DNA from: Lachnospiraceae bacterium
Lineage (GTDB): Bacteria > Bacillota > Clostridia > Lachnospirales > Lachnospiraceae
Length of the DNA stretch: 64,000 nucleotides
Reading direction: 5' to 3'
NCBI GenBank assembly: GCA_902362715.1
Contig: CABIXN010000005.1
Span: forward strand, 142,632 to 206,631
Part shown: positions 1 to 8,774 of the stretch, one piece after another
Position numbering within the stretch: position 1 is the stretch's first letter
Layout: each line of letters starts with the position of its first letter
Position numbers and translations under genes: made by a program
Notes under the pieces: generated by a model
Told to the model about the DNA's origin: nothing
Seen by the model: only the letters and a program-made list of their open reading frames with translations
Databases searched by the model: none

Positions 1-70
1 TATGTATCCGAATCTCTGCTTTTCCGGAAGTGTGTACACACTTCCGGAAAAGCAGAGATTCGGATACATA
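1..70. repeat. Perfect 70-bp palindrome at the window edge
   Basis: Bases 1-35 are the exact reverse complement of bases 36-70, with no loop. It lies inside the spoIIR reading frame, just after the conserved HNWWC-V-MYP-LC segment, where family members carry unrelated sequence. A fold-back at a contig end is the simplest explanation; a real cruciform is possible but less likely. Residues of the frame encoded by the outer half should not be trusted. Confidence 0.9.
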
Positions 71-543
71 ACACACCACCAGTTATGACCTTCCCCCGCA
101 CCGATAAGCACCTCAAGAGCCTCATATTCTCCTGCGGGAAAGGATGCTTCCCCATAGTCCTTTTCAGGGAATCTGCAGTCTGTCAGCTTCGCCTCCACTT
201 CATAATCATATCCGTTTTCCCGGATAACTTTCAGCGCGCATTTTTCAATATCACCCAGACTATTTTGTATCATTTCCCGGCTCTTTTCAAGACTTTCTGC
301 TCCTGCAAGGCGTTTCTCCATCATAGTTCCAACGGCATCCCTCACTTTCAGCTTCAGCTGCTGGTCCTCAGCCTCATCGCTGTTTGCCAGCACATGAAAC
401 CTAATAACCTTATCTGCAATCCCCTGCTGAATCTGCTGTGCATATATCATCTGGCTGACTGTCAGAGAAAAAATCAGCGCCAGTAAAAATCCTGCAAAAA
501 CTTTCAGAACAGATGTATCTGCCCCTGTCCTCCATATCTTCAT
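1..543 (-). CDS. spoIIR: Stage II sporulation protein R, truncated at window start
   Basis: SpoIIR is the forespore-made secreted signal that triggers SpoIIGA to process pro-sigma-E in the mother cell. The frame opens at ATG 543-541 behind a strong AGGGAGG site and runs off the window without a stop. An N-terminal hydrophobic segment (about residues 13-30) acts as signal or anchor, followed by the family motif VIRFHVLANSDEAEDQ, a KLKVRDAV stretch and the HNWWCVMYPNLCF block near residue 155. The frame after about residue 170 is produced by the palindrome and is probably not genuine. It follows the germination genes with a gap of 111 bp. Identity is firm; the true C-terminus is missing. Confidence 0.88.
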   Translation of the reverse strand, partial: MKIWRTGADTSVLKVFAGFLLALIFSLTVSQMIYAQQIQQGIADKVIRFHVLANSDEAEDQQLKLKVRDAVGTMMEKRLAGAESLEKSREMIQNSLGDIEKCALKVIRENGYDYEVEAKLTDCRFPEKDYGEASFPAGEYEALEVLIGAGEGHNWWCVMYPNLCFSGSVYTLPEKQRFGYI

Positions 544-567
544 TTTTTGTCCTCCCTTACTCTGGCA

Positions 568-618
568 GCGCAGCCCGTATCGCCGGATCCGGCCTCTTTT
601 TCATTTAGGCCGCTGCGC
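568..618 (-). other. Hairpin between gerBC and spoIIR
   Basis: A 7-bp outer stem pairs 568-574 with 612-618 around an inner GC-rich segment holding the palindrome GCCGGATCCGGC. No clear T-run follows on the minus strand, so it may be an intercistronic processing or attenuating stem rather than a terminator. spoIIR has its own good ribosome binding site immediately downstream. Confidence 0.3.
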
Positions 619-654
619 ATCTGATATCATTATTACCAGATTCTGGAAGTCTAA

Positions 655-2718
655 TCACGTATTTAAAAGTTTTAATCTGACCTCTGCATTTGTGGAAACA
701 ATTTTTTCATATGCTTCCGGATTATCCTGATACAATTTATAGAGCTCCCTTTGATATCCGGAAAGTTTTAAAAAGCTGTCTGTAATATCCGTATAGTTCT
801 TTTGAGACTGTTCCTTTACAAACCGGTTCAGCTCCTGCTCCATCTGTGTCTGAGCCAGACTTAAGAGCTCTTCCTGCTCTCCCCCTGACACTACCGTACT
901 CCCGGATACTTTTAAGGTGCCCTTGATAATCAGATCCTGAACGGGAAGCTTTTGCTCCTTTACGCTTTCATTCTCGGCGGCGTAAATATTTCTGTCCGTT
1001 TTTATATCTCCTACCGTAATATAAGCGCCGTTTTCCAGTGTCATGGAAACTTTTTTGGCCTGTCCCTGAAGCAGAAACGCCATCCAGGCATCTTTGGCGG
1101 AAATACTTCCATGATCGTGCATATTGCTGTAAATCCGATAGGCAGCTACCACCGGCTCGTCTTCTTCCATAGCCAGCTGGGGAATCAGTATCATTTCATT
1201 TCTGTTCCGGTACTGGCTGATGAGGCTTTTAATGGTAACTGCCGCCGAAGACTTCAGATCTTCTCTTCCCTGTATCATATCTTCCAGATAAGTTCCCAGA
1301 GATTTCCCTACATCCAGCTTGCCGTCAAATATCTTTTCCATATCATCATCCATGGCAACTACATACGTATTCCATGCCATATTTTCATTCTCCATGAAAT
1401 ACCCCAGAAGTTTCTCCATTTTATCTTCCCTCTGCAAGATCTCCGTATCTAAAACCAGCACCTTTAAATGATTAAAATCCAGCGTTTTATCTGTATCCTG
1501 GGATACAAATTCCTGGGCCTCAAATAAAGACTGTGCTGTCACCGTTTCAATGGTATCAGCCGTTGCCGCGTCTTTCTGACTGTCATCTGCCGCAAGCTTC
1601 GGGCAGGCATAACTGATGTCGTATCCCTGGTCGGCCTGGGATACACCCAAAGCCAGAGGATACATCCGCTGCTCCGGTTCCTTTAGGCTGCAGCCATTTA
1701 GCAGACAGAGAATAGCCGCCGCCAGCACCAGAAACAAAATAATCCCAATCCGGCCTTTTCCGGTACTGCGTTTTTTCACTTTTGGCGGACGCAGACTATC
1801 TGTCTGCAGTACCCCATAAAAAATAAAGGAATTAAATAACGAAAACAGACTGAAAAACCAGATTGCTACCATCAGCGCATCCTGCCGCTCAAACAGCCCT
1901 CCCGGAATCTGAGCCATGGCCATCAAAGAAATAACAGGATATTTTAAAGAAGCCAGAAGATCTGCCTGAAATACCCCCAGTAAAATCAGATATAATCCGA
2001 TATTTAAAGCCGCAGCCAGACAGATGGTCTGTACCGCTGCGCTCCCGGTCTGCTCCGGCTTGGCACAATAGGGCATAAACAGCACAGCCAGGGCGCTGAT
2101 CATAAAAAATCCGAAACAGATAACCGTCCCCAGCAGGAAATTCCCCCATCCGGAAAAAAATACCGGAAGCCAGTAATCAGCATTTACGTCCCTTGCTGCC
2201 AGTATCAGCATAATAATCAGCGGAACTAAAAGAAACCAGAATAAAATCTCATAAATCCTTGCTCTGCATTCCACGCCCCTGGAAACTCCATATCCACCGG
2301 CGATTAGAAGTGTCAGCAGAATAATCCAGATAAATTCTGTGTCCAGCAGCTGATTTTCTATTACTGTAGTCAGAACATACAATAAAAAGCCTCCCAGGGC
2401 ACAGAATAAAAGTAACAGCAGAAACGCCCGGATTTTTTGAAAAACAGATACAGCAGCCGGCGGGGAATTTTGAACCCTTTGGGCTTCCTGTTTTTCCATC
2501 ACTTTTTTGATTCTTGCACGGCAGAGTCCTTTAACGAGAACCGCCGCAAGAAATGCGCCTGCAGCCATGGCAAATACTCCATCTGTTCTGCAGATTTTTG
2601 CAAGGATTCCCGGCAGCAGCAGACTGCTGATACCGAAAATCTCCAAAAACAGCAGGCGTTTCATCTGACGTATGGATACTTTTCGATTATTCGAAAATAA
2701 CACTCTATCCTGTTCCAT
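655..2718 (-). CDS. Fused spore germination GerB permease-GerC lipoprotein
   Basis: A 687-aa protein carrying two germinant-receptor subunits in one frame. Residues 1 to about 340 form a polytopic GerAB-type spore germination permease (APC superfamily, about ten membrane segments). At about 325-345 a further hydrophobic stretch ends in LLNGC, a lipobox-like site, followed by a GerAC-type domain (YPLALGV near 355, then SGYQRELY near the end). In the usual receptors these are separate proteins of about 365 and 370 aa. The start ATG abuts the gerA stop, with GGAGG inside the end of gerA, so the two are translationally coupled. Whether the internal lipobox is cleaved cannot be told. The fusion has no visible frameshift remnant. 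Confidence 0.85.
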   Translation of the reverse strand: MEQDRVLFSNNRKVSIRQMKRLLFLEIFGISSLLLPGILAKICRTDGVFAMAAGAFLAAVLVKGLCRARIKKVMEKQEAQRVQNSPPAAVSVFQKIRAFLLLLLFCALGGFLLYVLTTVIENQLLDTEFIWIILLTLLIAGGYGVSRGVECRARIYEILFWFLLVPLIIMLILAARDVNADYWLPVFFSGWGNFLLGTVICFGFFMISALAVLFMPYCAKPEQTGSAAVQTICLAAALNIGLYLILLGVFQADLLASLKYPVISLMAMAQIPGGLFERQDALMVAIWFFSLFSLFNSFIFYGVLQTDSLRPPKVKKRSTGKGRIGIILFLVLAAAILCLLNGCSLKEPEQRMYPLALGVSQADQGYDISYACPKLAADDSQKDAATADTIETVTAQSLFEAQEFVSQDTDKTLDFNHLKVLVLDTEILQREDKMEKLLGYFMENENMAWNTYVVAMDDDMEKIFDGKLDVGKSLGTYLEDMIQGREDLKSSAAVTIKSLISQYRNRNEMILIPQLAMEEDEPVVAAYRIYSNMHDHGSISAKDAWMAFLLQGQAKKVSMTLENGAYITVGDIKTDRNIYAAENESVKEQKLPVQDLIIKGTLKVSGSTVVSGGEQEELLSLAQTQMEQELNRFVKEQSQKNYTDITDSFLKLSGYQRELYKLYQDNPEAYEKIVSTNAEVRLKLLNT

Positions 2719-4257
2719 TTATTTTTTACTGCCTCCTTTTTTCCTGAGACGAACACGTTGTGCCGGATTGGCATATATTGGTCTTCTGTTTAATACCCAT
2801 GCAGGCGGTCGGATCAGGGAATCCCGCTCTCCAAGCATCCCCCTTCCGGAATCTACAAAAGGTGTCATGTACGGGATTCCAAAGCTTTCCAAATGGGACA
2901 GATGAATCAAAACAAACAACAATCCCAGAAGGAAACCATAAAAGCCAAAAAACGCACACATAAATATAAATGCAAATTTTAACAGCCGAAATGCCGTTGC
3001 AAACTCTTCATTTGGAATAGCAAAAGAGCAAAGCGCCGTAAATGCCACCACAATCACTACCATGGCACTGACAATATTTGCGTCTACCGCAGCCTGTCCG
3101 ATAATCAGACCTCCTACAATTCCAATGGTATTTCCCATGGCCCCTGGCAGACGCACCCCCGCTTCCCTTAACAGTTCAAAGGACAATTCCATCAACAGCA
3201 CTTCAATCAATCCGGGAAATGGCACGCCCTGTCTGGCCGCCGCAAAAGACAGCAACAGGGAGGTGGGAAGAATCTGTGTATGAAAATTTGTCACGGCCAG
3301 ATAAAGCCCCGGCAGTACCATGGATAAAAACGACGCCACATACCTCAGCAGCCGGGTAAAAGATGCAATCTCCCACCGGTTGTAATAATCGTCGCTGGTC
3401 TGAATAAATGAATTGTAATCTGTAGGCAGAATCAAAGCCGCCGGAGAATTATCCGTCAGCAGTACAATTCTTCCCTCCATAATCGCCATAGCCGCCCGGT
3501 CCGGACGCAGAGTTGTCTGAAATTGTGGAAACGGTGAAATCCAGTTTTCCTCTGTCAGCTGCTCCACACTTCCGCTGTCTAATACCCCGTCGATTTCAAA
3601 CTGTTCCAGCCGTTCTTCAATGGTTTTTAACAGTCCGGGATCCGCTAAATCCTCTATATAGACAAGGTCCACATTGGTTTTTGACCGGACCCCTACTTTT
3701 TTCTCTTTTACTTTCACTTTCGGAGAACGCACCCGTTTCCGAATCAGAGCAGTATTTACTTTTACGGATTCGGCAAAGCCCTCATTGGAACCCCGGATTA
3801 CTTTTTCAGAATCCGTCTCTGTAACGCCCATTCCCGGATACCCTTTGTCCGGTATTTTTAAAGCTTTATCATATCCGTCCACAAACAAAATCGCATCTCC
3901 GGTAAGCATACCGTCTGCGGCCATTTCAATGGTATCCATGGGCGCCGCATCAGAAATGCCCAGACTGTTTCTCTCCACACATAAAAGAACCTGCTGTGAA
4001 GGCATCTGGCTTAACCGGTTTAATGTCTCTCCCAGCACCGATTTTTCCAGCATCATATTACCTACAGAGGTTTCAATATACGCTACCATACAGCGGACCT
4101 TCATCTCCCGGCCCAAAAGCATTTCCCGCATTTTAATATCGGAACATTCCGAAAACAGGGCCTTATACTGTCTGATATTTTCATCTATGTTCTGGGAAAC
4201 CGGATGCTGCTGATTTTGGGTTTTTGTATTTTGCTTCGCTTTTTTATTATCTGACAT
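2719..4257 (-). CDS. Spore germination receptor subunit GerA
   Basis: GerA/GerKA-type subunit of an inner spore membrane germinant receptor. About 512 aa: a long soluble N-terminal part with the typical VEGR-like segment MEGRIVLLTDNSPAALILP near residue 275, then about five membrane segments from residue 310, with PFPGLIEVLLMELSFELLREAG as the family signature in the membrane part. ATG at 4257 is preferred over GTG at 4266 because AGGTGG sits five bases before the ATG. The N-terminus is polar and rich in K, Q and N. First gene of the operon with the GerB-GerC fusion. Confidence 0.9.
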   Translation of the reverse strand: MSDNKKAKQNTKTQNQQHPVSQNIDENIRQYKALFSECSDIKMREMLLGREMKVRCMVAYIETSVGNMMLEKSVLGETLNRLSQMPSQQVLLCVERNSLGISDAAPMDTIEMAADGMLTGDAILFVDGYDKALKIPDKGYPGMGVTETDSEKVIRGSNEGFAESVKVNTALIRKRVRSPKVKVKEKKVGVRSKTNVDLVYIEDLADPGLLKTIEERLEQFEIDGVLDSGSVEQLTEENWISPFPQFQTTLRPDRAAMAIMEGRIVLLTDNSPAALILPTDYNSFIQTSDDYYNRWEIASFTRLLRYVASFLSMVLPGLYLAVTNFHTQILPTSLLLSFAAARQGVPFPGLIEVLLMELSFELLREAGVRLPGAMGNTIGIVGGLIIGQAAVDANIVSAMVVIVVAFTALCSFAIPNEEFATAFRLLKFAFIFMCAFFGFYGFLLGLLFVLIHLSHLESFGIPYMTPFVDSGRGMLGERDSLIRPPAWVLNRRPIYANPAQRVRLRKKGGSKK

Positions 4258-4314
4258 ACTTACCACCTGTAATATAAGATTTCCTGTAAAAGGAGTGCGC
4301 CTCCCTGCGGAGCG

Positions 4315-4353
4315 TTATTATGTAACAGGAAGACATTTCCTGTTACATAATAA
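4315..4353. repeat. 17-bp inverted repeat upstream of gerA
   Basis: Perfect 17-bp arms 4315-4331 and 4337-4353 around a five-base loop. It lies between the gntR terminator and the gerA ribosome binding site. It may be an operator or a leader hairpin of the germination operon; there is no T-run in the gerA direction, so it is unlikely to be a plain terminator. Confidence 0.6.
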
Positions 4354-4354
4354 A

Positions 4355-4382
4355 AAAGGAATAAGCCAGCGCTTATTCCTTT
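4355..4382 (-). terminator. Rho-independent terminator of gntR
   Basis: Arms 4355-4365 and 4372-4382 pair perfectly around a six-base loop. Read on the minus strand the stem is followed by a run of T. It lies 33 bp after the GntR stop codon. Confidence 0.8.
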
Positions 4383-4414
4383 CATTTCCCATATTTTGTA
4401 CAGTATTTCTTTTT

Positions 4415-5089
4415 TTATTCCTGTTCCCGTATCATTTTCTTTACGACTTCTTCCTGATTTTTCAAATGCTGTCTGATAATCTTTACCACCTGCTCCTCAT
4501 CCCGCAGCTCTAAAGCTTTTACAATTTCATGATGTTCCTGAATCAGCTGAGAATGACGCTGAGTATCTTTCAGATATTCTGTCCGGTAGCGGTACATCTG
4601 CTCTCTTAAATTATTCAGAAGCATTGAAAGCTTGGGATTATCCGCGGCTTTATAGATCAGATCATGAAATGTCACATCTGCCTTGGCAAGCTCCACCACA
4701 TTATCCGCTTTTGTCTTTTCGTCAAACTCAATCATGGCAACTTTCAGTTCCCGAAGCTCACCGTCATTGATTTTATGGCAGGATACTCTTGCCGCCAGCT
4801 CCTCTAGTACACAGCGGATCTGAAGAACATCTTCCATATCCTTCTCTGTCATCTTAGCTACCTCCGCTCCTTTGCGCGGAATGGTAATAGCAAGTCCCTC
4901 CTGTTCCAGCATCCGGATGGCCTCGCGGATGGGTGTCCGGCTGACTCCCAGCTTTGCCGCCAGCTGAAGCTCCATTAAACGTTCTCCCGGCTTTAACTCT
5001 CCTCTGAGAATCGCCGCCCGCAGCGTCTGAAACACCACATCCCTCAGAGGCAGGTATGCGTCCATATTTAATTCAAGATGTTTTGTCAT
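4415..5089 (-). CDS. GntR family regulator, FadR subfamily
   Basis: A 224-aa transcriptional regulator. Residues about 10-75 are the GntR winged helix (LRGELKPGERL, LGVSRTPIREAIRMLEQEGL), and residues about 80-210 are the all-helical FCD effector domain. FCD proteins usually bind carboxylate ligands through metal-binding histidines; FHDLI near residue 130 and the HHEI and H residues near 190-210 fit such a site. It lies 55 bp downstream of ispE and probably shares its transcript. The effector cannot be named from sequence. ispE followed by a FadR-type gene and spoIIR is an arrangement I recall from other clostridia. Confidence 0.88.
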   Translation of the reverse strand: MTKHLELNMDAYLPLRDVVFQTLRAAILRGELKPGERLMELQLAAKLGVSRTPIREAIRMLEQEGLAITIPRKGAEVAKMTEKDMEDVLQIRCVLEELAARVSCHKINDGELRELKVAMIEFDEKTKADNVVELAKADVTFHDLIYKAADNPKLSMLLNNLREQMYRYRTEYLKDTQRHSQLIQEHHEIVKALELRDEEQVVKIIRQHLKNQEEVVKKMIREQE

Positions 5090-5144
5090 TTCATTCTCTC
5101 CTGTCTCTTACAATCCTTACGGTTTTTGTACCTGTTTATTTGAA

Positions 5145-6017
5145 TTACCTTCTGTTATTGTGAATATCAGAAGTATATAAATTCCGGGTAAGCCCCGACT
5201 GTTTCAGTGCGTCATATGCCCGTCTGACATCCTTTTCTCCCTGGAAAAGCCCAAAAACAGTTGGACCGCTTCCGCTCATCATGGCATTCAGCGCTCCGTT
5301 CTCTATCATCATGGACTTGATTTCATCAATCACCGGATATTTTGGAATCGTAACGGTCTCAAGAATATTTCCCATACCGGAGGCCACATCTTTTAAATTT
5401 TTCTTTTTAATGGCTTCTGCAATTTTATCAATATCCGGATGCTTTGTATATTCATTAATACGAAGATTTTCATATACAAACTTCGTGGATACAGAAACCC
5501 CGGGCTTTGCAATCAGCACCGGACATTTTGGCATAGGAGGCAGGGGAGACAAAACTTCACCAATTCCTTCTGCAAGGGCAGTTCCCCTCATAATGCAGAA
5601 TGGCACATCCGCCCCCAGTTTCAGGCCGATTTCCATCAACCTGTCCTGTTTTAACCCCAGCTGAAAAATCCGGTTCATCCCCACCAGCACAGCTGCCGCA
5701 TCAGAACTTCCCCCCGCCAGTCCGGCAGCCACAGGGATAAACTTCTGCAGAACAATCCGTACGCCTTCTTTTATCTTAAACTCATCCTTCATCAGTTTTG
5801 CCGCTCTGTATACAAGATTATCTTCGTTTACCGGAAGATAATACAGATTCGTTTCCACTCTGATGGCCGGGGATTTTGTTTTCTTTATTTCTACCCTGTC
5901 GTATAAATGTATGGTCTGCATGATCATCCGTACCTCATGGTACCCGTCTTCCCTTTTTCCGGTTACATCCAGTCCAAGATTAATCTTCGCCAGGGCTTTT
6001 AAGCTAATATCATCCAT
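5145..6017 (-). CDS. ispE: 4-diphosphocytidyl-2-C-methyl-D-erythritol kinase
   Basis: IspE phosphorylates CDP-ME at the 2-hydroxyl with ATP, the fourth step of the non-mevalonate isoprenoid pathway, in the cytoplasm. At 290 aa it has the usual family length. The N-terminal AKINLGLDV motif with GYHEV near residue 25 binds substrate, the GHMP kinase ATP loop PVAAGLAGGSSDAAA spans about residues 95-109, and the C-terminal GHMP motif MMSGSGPTVFG is near 262. It follows hisC by 41 bp and precedes the GntR gene. Confident assignment. Confidence 0.96.
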   Translation of the reverse strand: MDDISLKALAKINLGLDVTGKREDGYHEVRMIMQTIHLYDRVEIKKTKSPAIRVETNLYYLPVNEDNLVYRAAKLMKDEFKIKEGVRIVLQKFIPVAAGLAGGSSDAAAVLVGMNRIFQLGLKQDRLMEIGLKLGADVPFCIMRGTALAEGIGEVLSPLPPMPKCPVLIAKPGVSVSTKFVYENLRINEYTKHPDIDKIAEAIKKKNLKDVASGMGNILETVTIPKYPVIDEIKSMMIENGALNAMMSGSGPTVFGLFQGEKDVRRAYDALKQSGLTRNLYTSDIHNNRR

Positions 6018-6058
6018 GTTTTCTCTCCACTCTCATATGTAATTCTCCTGCTTTTTCA

Positions 6059-7135
6059 TCACGCCTCTTTTTGTTTCAGCCGCTGAACAAGCGGTTTAAG
6101 CACCGCGAAAAACTCATCCATCTCACTATCCGTTCCAATGGTGATGCGCAGATATTCGCTGATTCTCGGGCTGTTGAAATATCTCACATAAATACCGGCT
6201 TCTTTCAGGCCTTCAAACAGTTTTTCCGCCGGACAGGTTTCATGTCTGGCAAACACAAAATTGCTCCGGGAATCCGGAAAAGAAAATCCCATTTCTTTTA
6301 ATTTCTTTTTCGTGCGTTCTCTTGTTGCTATAATCTTTGCCAGTACTTCTTTAAAATATGCCTGATCCAAAAGAGCCGCTCTCCCTGCAGCCAGAGAGGT
6401 CTCATTCATGGTATAGGAATTAAAGGAATATTTCACATCGTTCAGATACTTGATCAGCACGGGACTAGCGATGGCATATCCAATCCGCATCCCGGCCATA
6501 GACCTGGACTTTGAAAATGTCTGAACTACAATCAGATTTTCAAATCTATTCAAAAGCTTCAGCGCCGACTCCGCACCGAAATCCACATAAGCTTCATCCA
6601 CAATCACAATCACATCCGGATTGTTCCTTAAAATATCTTCAATATCCGCCAGGGGCAGTTCCACGCCGGTGGGAGCATTGGGATTTGGAAAAATAATTCC
6701 GCCATTTGCTCTTCTGTAATCTTCTCTGCGGATGCTAAACTGCTCATCTAAAGGTATTTTTTCATAAGGAATCCGAAGCATGTCCGCCCACACTTCATAA
6801 AAAGAATAGGTAATATCGGGAAACAGCACCGGTTTCGTATCATTAAAAAATGTCATAAAACACATAGCAAGTACATCATCAGAGCCAACCCCGGTAAAAA
6901 CCTGGTCTGTCCCAACTCCGTAAGTCTGTGCAATCGCTTCCACCAGAACCGAACACGCCGGATCCGGATACAGCCGCAGCCGCTTAGCAGAAATCTCCTT
7001 TAAGGCTTTTTCCACCCCGGGTGCAGGGGGATATGGGTTTTCATTGGTGTTTAATTTTATAATATGTTCCCCCCGGGGCTGTTCACCCGGTACATAGGGA
7101 ACTGTTTTTCGAATATTTTTTTCCCAGTTTCTCAT
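6059..7135 (-). CDS. hisC: Histidinol-phosphate aminotransferase
   Basis: PLP-dependent fold type I enzyme that converts imidazole acetol phosphate and glutamate to histidinol phosphate. It has 358 aa, typical of HisC. Visible features: LNTNENPYPP near residue 28, LYPDP near 55, the DEAYVDF block at 180-186, the PLP lysine in FSKSRSMAGMRIGYA (K209), and the phosphate-binding R in the C-terminal YLRITIG. No other his gene is nearby, so related aminotransferase activity such as a cobalamin-type CobD or phenylalanine transamination remains possible, but the sequence is HisC-like throughout. It probably starts the hisC-ispE-gntR transcript. Confidence 0.88.
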   Translation of the reverse strand: MRNWEKNIRKTVPYVPGEQPRGEHIIKLNTNENPYPPAPGVEKALKEISAKRLRLYPDPACSVLVEAIAQTYGVGTDQVFTGVGSDDVLAMCFMTFFNDTKPVLFPDITYSFYEVWADMLRIPYEKIPLDEQFSIRREDYRRANGGIIFPNPNAPTGVELPLADIEDILRNNPDVIVIVDEAYVDFGAESALKLLNRFENLIVVQTFSKSRSMAGMRIGYAIASPVLIKYLNDVKYSFNSYTMNETSLAAGRAALLDQAYFKEVLAKIIATRERTKKKLKEMGFSFPDSRSNFVFARHETCPAEKLFEGLKEAGIYVRYFNSPRISEYLRITIGTDSEMDEFFAVLKPLVQRLKQKEA

Positions 7136-7364
7136 TTACTATACTTCTTTCTTACAACTTTCTGCCGCTGTTTGATCACAGATATTTTATCATTTTGTAG
7201 ATACCAATGCAAACAATATCACTTTTTTTTGTTCTTTTTTTTATACATTACTATTTTTCACTGTATTTACTCTATCTACGATAAACCTTCTCTAAAATTA
7301 TTCCTATCTGTTCACTATGCTATCTTGAAATTTTTTACAAATATCTATAATTTTTACCTAATTC

Positions 7365-7392
7365 TTGTATTTTTTTCATAACGTGATATACT
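7365..7392 (+). promoter_or_regulatory. Promoter of the PocR/AraC regulator gene
   Basis: TTGTAT at 7365-7370, a 16-bp spacer, and TATACT at 7387-7392 with an extended TG two bases upstream of the -10. It lies 42 bp before the start codon in an AT-rich stretch. The rest of 7136-7434 holds nothing else recognisable. Confidence 0.5.
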
Positions 7393-7434
7393 GAAAATCA
7401 GTGATAAAAACAACTTCATCAAAGGTGATAAACT

Positions 7435-8685
7435 ATGGATTCTTATTTGTATAACATTGTAGAACGCCAGACAGTCTGTGACATGCTGGAATCTTTTTTT
7501 GAGTGTATCCATCTGCCGGTACAGCTGATTGATTTTCATGGAAAAATTCTAGAAAGCTATGGCGAAGCATGCGGATACTGTCGAATTATAAAAAAACATA
7601 CCACGGAAGAAGATTCCTGTGAACGGCTGCATATAAACGCCAGCAAACGTGCCATTGAGCTGGGAGAGACTTATATTTTTTCCTGTCATGCCAACTTAAA
7701 TCATATTGCATTTCCCCTGGTCAATCAGAATACACTGTTTGGTTCTATTATTGTGGGCCCTTTTTTGATGGACGCCCCGGACTCCACTCTGGTTTTGGGG
7801 CTTGATAAACGTTTTCACATGAATACTACTGCACTGCTGGATTTATACGAAGAACTGGATACTATTAAGATTATACCGTCTAATATGGTAACCCATATCA
7901 GCCGGCTGCTTTATTTTTTATTTGCAGACCTTATCTCCGAGGGAAAACGGAAGCTGGCAGACAACAAAAACAAATTGGTACAGCAGTCTAAAATTAATGA
8001 ATCTATTCAAAACCTGAAAAATAACTCCGACCTTCCGCTGACCCCCTATCCTATGGATTTGGAACGGGAACTGATTACAAAGGTTAAAATCGGAAATAAA
8101 GAAGAAGCCAAAGCTATTTTAAACGATCTGCTTGGATATGTATTTTTTTCTGAGGGCAACAGTCTGGAATTTGTCAAAACACGCTCTGTGGAGCTGTGCT
8201 CCCTGCTTTCTAGAGCCGCCATTGAAGGCGGCGCCACCTCTGACAGCATTTTCAGGATTAATAATCAGTTTCTTATGGCGCAGAGCCAGATCCATACGTT
8301 AGACAACCTCTGCTACCGGCTGCAGGAAACAGTAGAAACCTTTACAGAATGTGTATTTAACTATATTCCAAGTAAAAATAATGATATTATTAAAAAGGCC
8401 ATACAGTATATTTCCCGAAATTTTGCTTCGGATATTACGCTCAAGGATGTGGCAAATCATGTGCACTTAAATCCGGCTTATTTTTCAACGATTTTCAAGC
8501 AGTCCACCGGCTCTTCTTTCAAAGAATATCTGAATATGGTGCGGATCGAAGAAAGCAAACGGCTGCTGACAAATACCAATTATTCTGTCATTGATATTTC
8601 TATCGCCGCCGGCTTTGAGGATCAGAGCTATTTTTCAAAAGTATTTAAAAAATACACGGGACTGACGCCAAAACAATACCGGTAA
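7435..8685 (+). CDS. AraC family regulator with PocR sensor domain
   Basis: A 416-aa cytoplasmic regulator. Residues about 7-165 form a PocR-type ligand-binding domain (PAS-like) with the hallmark cysteines CGYCRII, DSCERLH and the FSCHANLNHIAFPL segment. A helical linker follows, and residues about 315-416 are a double helix-turn-helix AraC domain (ITLKDVANHVHLNPAYFS and SVIDISIAAGFEDQSYFSKVFKK). PocR of Salmonella senses 1,2-propanediol; other members bind unrelated small molecules, and the cysteines suggest metal or redox sensing is also possible. No propanediol genes lie nearby, so the target is unknown. AAAGGTGAT precedes the ATG. Confidence 0.88.
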   Translation: MDSYLYNIVERQTVCDMLESFFECIHLPVQLIDFHGKILESYGEACGYCRIIKKHTTEEDSCERLHINASKRAIELGETYIFSCHANLNHIAFPLVNQNTLFGSIIVGPFLMDAPDSTLVLGLDKRFHMNTTALLDLYEELDTIKIIPSNMVTHISRLLYFLFADLISEGKRKLADNKNKLVQQSKINESIQNLKNNSDLPLTPYPMDLERELITKVKIGNKEEAKAILNDLLGYVFFSEGNSLEFVKTRSVELCSLLSRAAIEGGATSDSIFRINNQFLMAQSQIHTLDNLCYRLQETVETFTECVFNYIPSKNNDIIKKAIQYISRNFASDITLKDVANHVHLNPAYFSTIFKQSTGSSFKEYLNMVRIEESKRLLTNTNYSVIDISIAAGFEDQSYFSKVFKKYTGLTPKQYR

Positions 8686-8719
8686 ACATGAAATTCATAA
8701 CTGCACCTGACGTTTTAAA

Positions 8720-8758
8720 AAGGACGCAGACCATCTGCTTTGGATGATCTGTGTCCTT
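8720..8758. terminator. Bidirectional terminator between regulator and modC
   Basis: A 16-bp stem (8720-8735 with 8743-8758, two or three G-U pairs) lies between the convergent regulator and modC genes. T-rich sequence follows on the plus strand and A-rich sequence precedes it, so it can serve both. Confidence 0.7.
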
Positions 8759-8774
8759 GCTTGTTTACGCTCTC

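Noticed and set aside
3674..4213. 179-codon plus-strand frame
   Set aside because: Antisense to gerA; no start signal.
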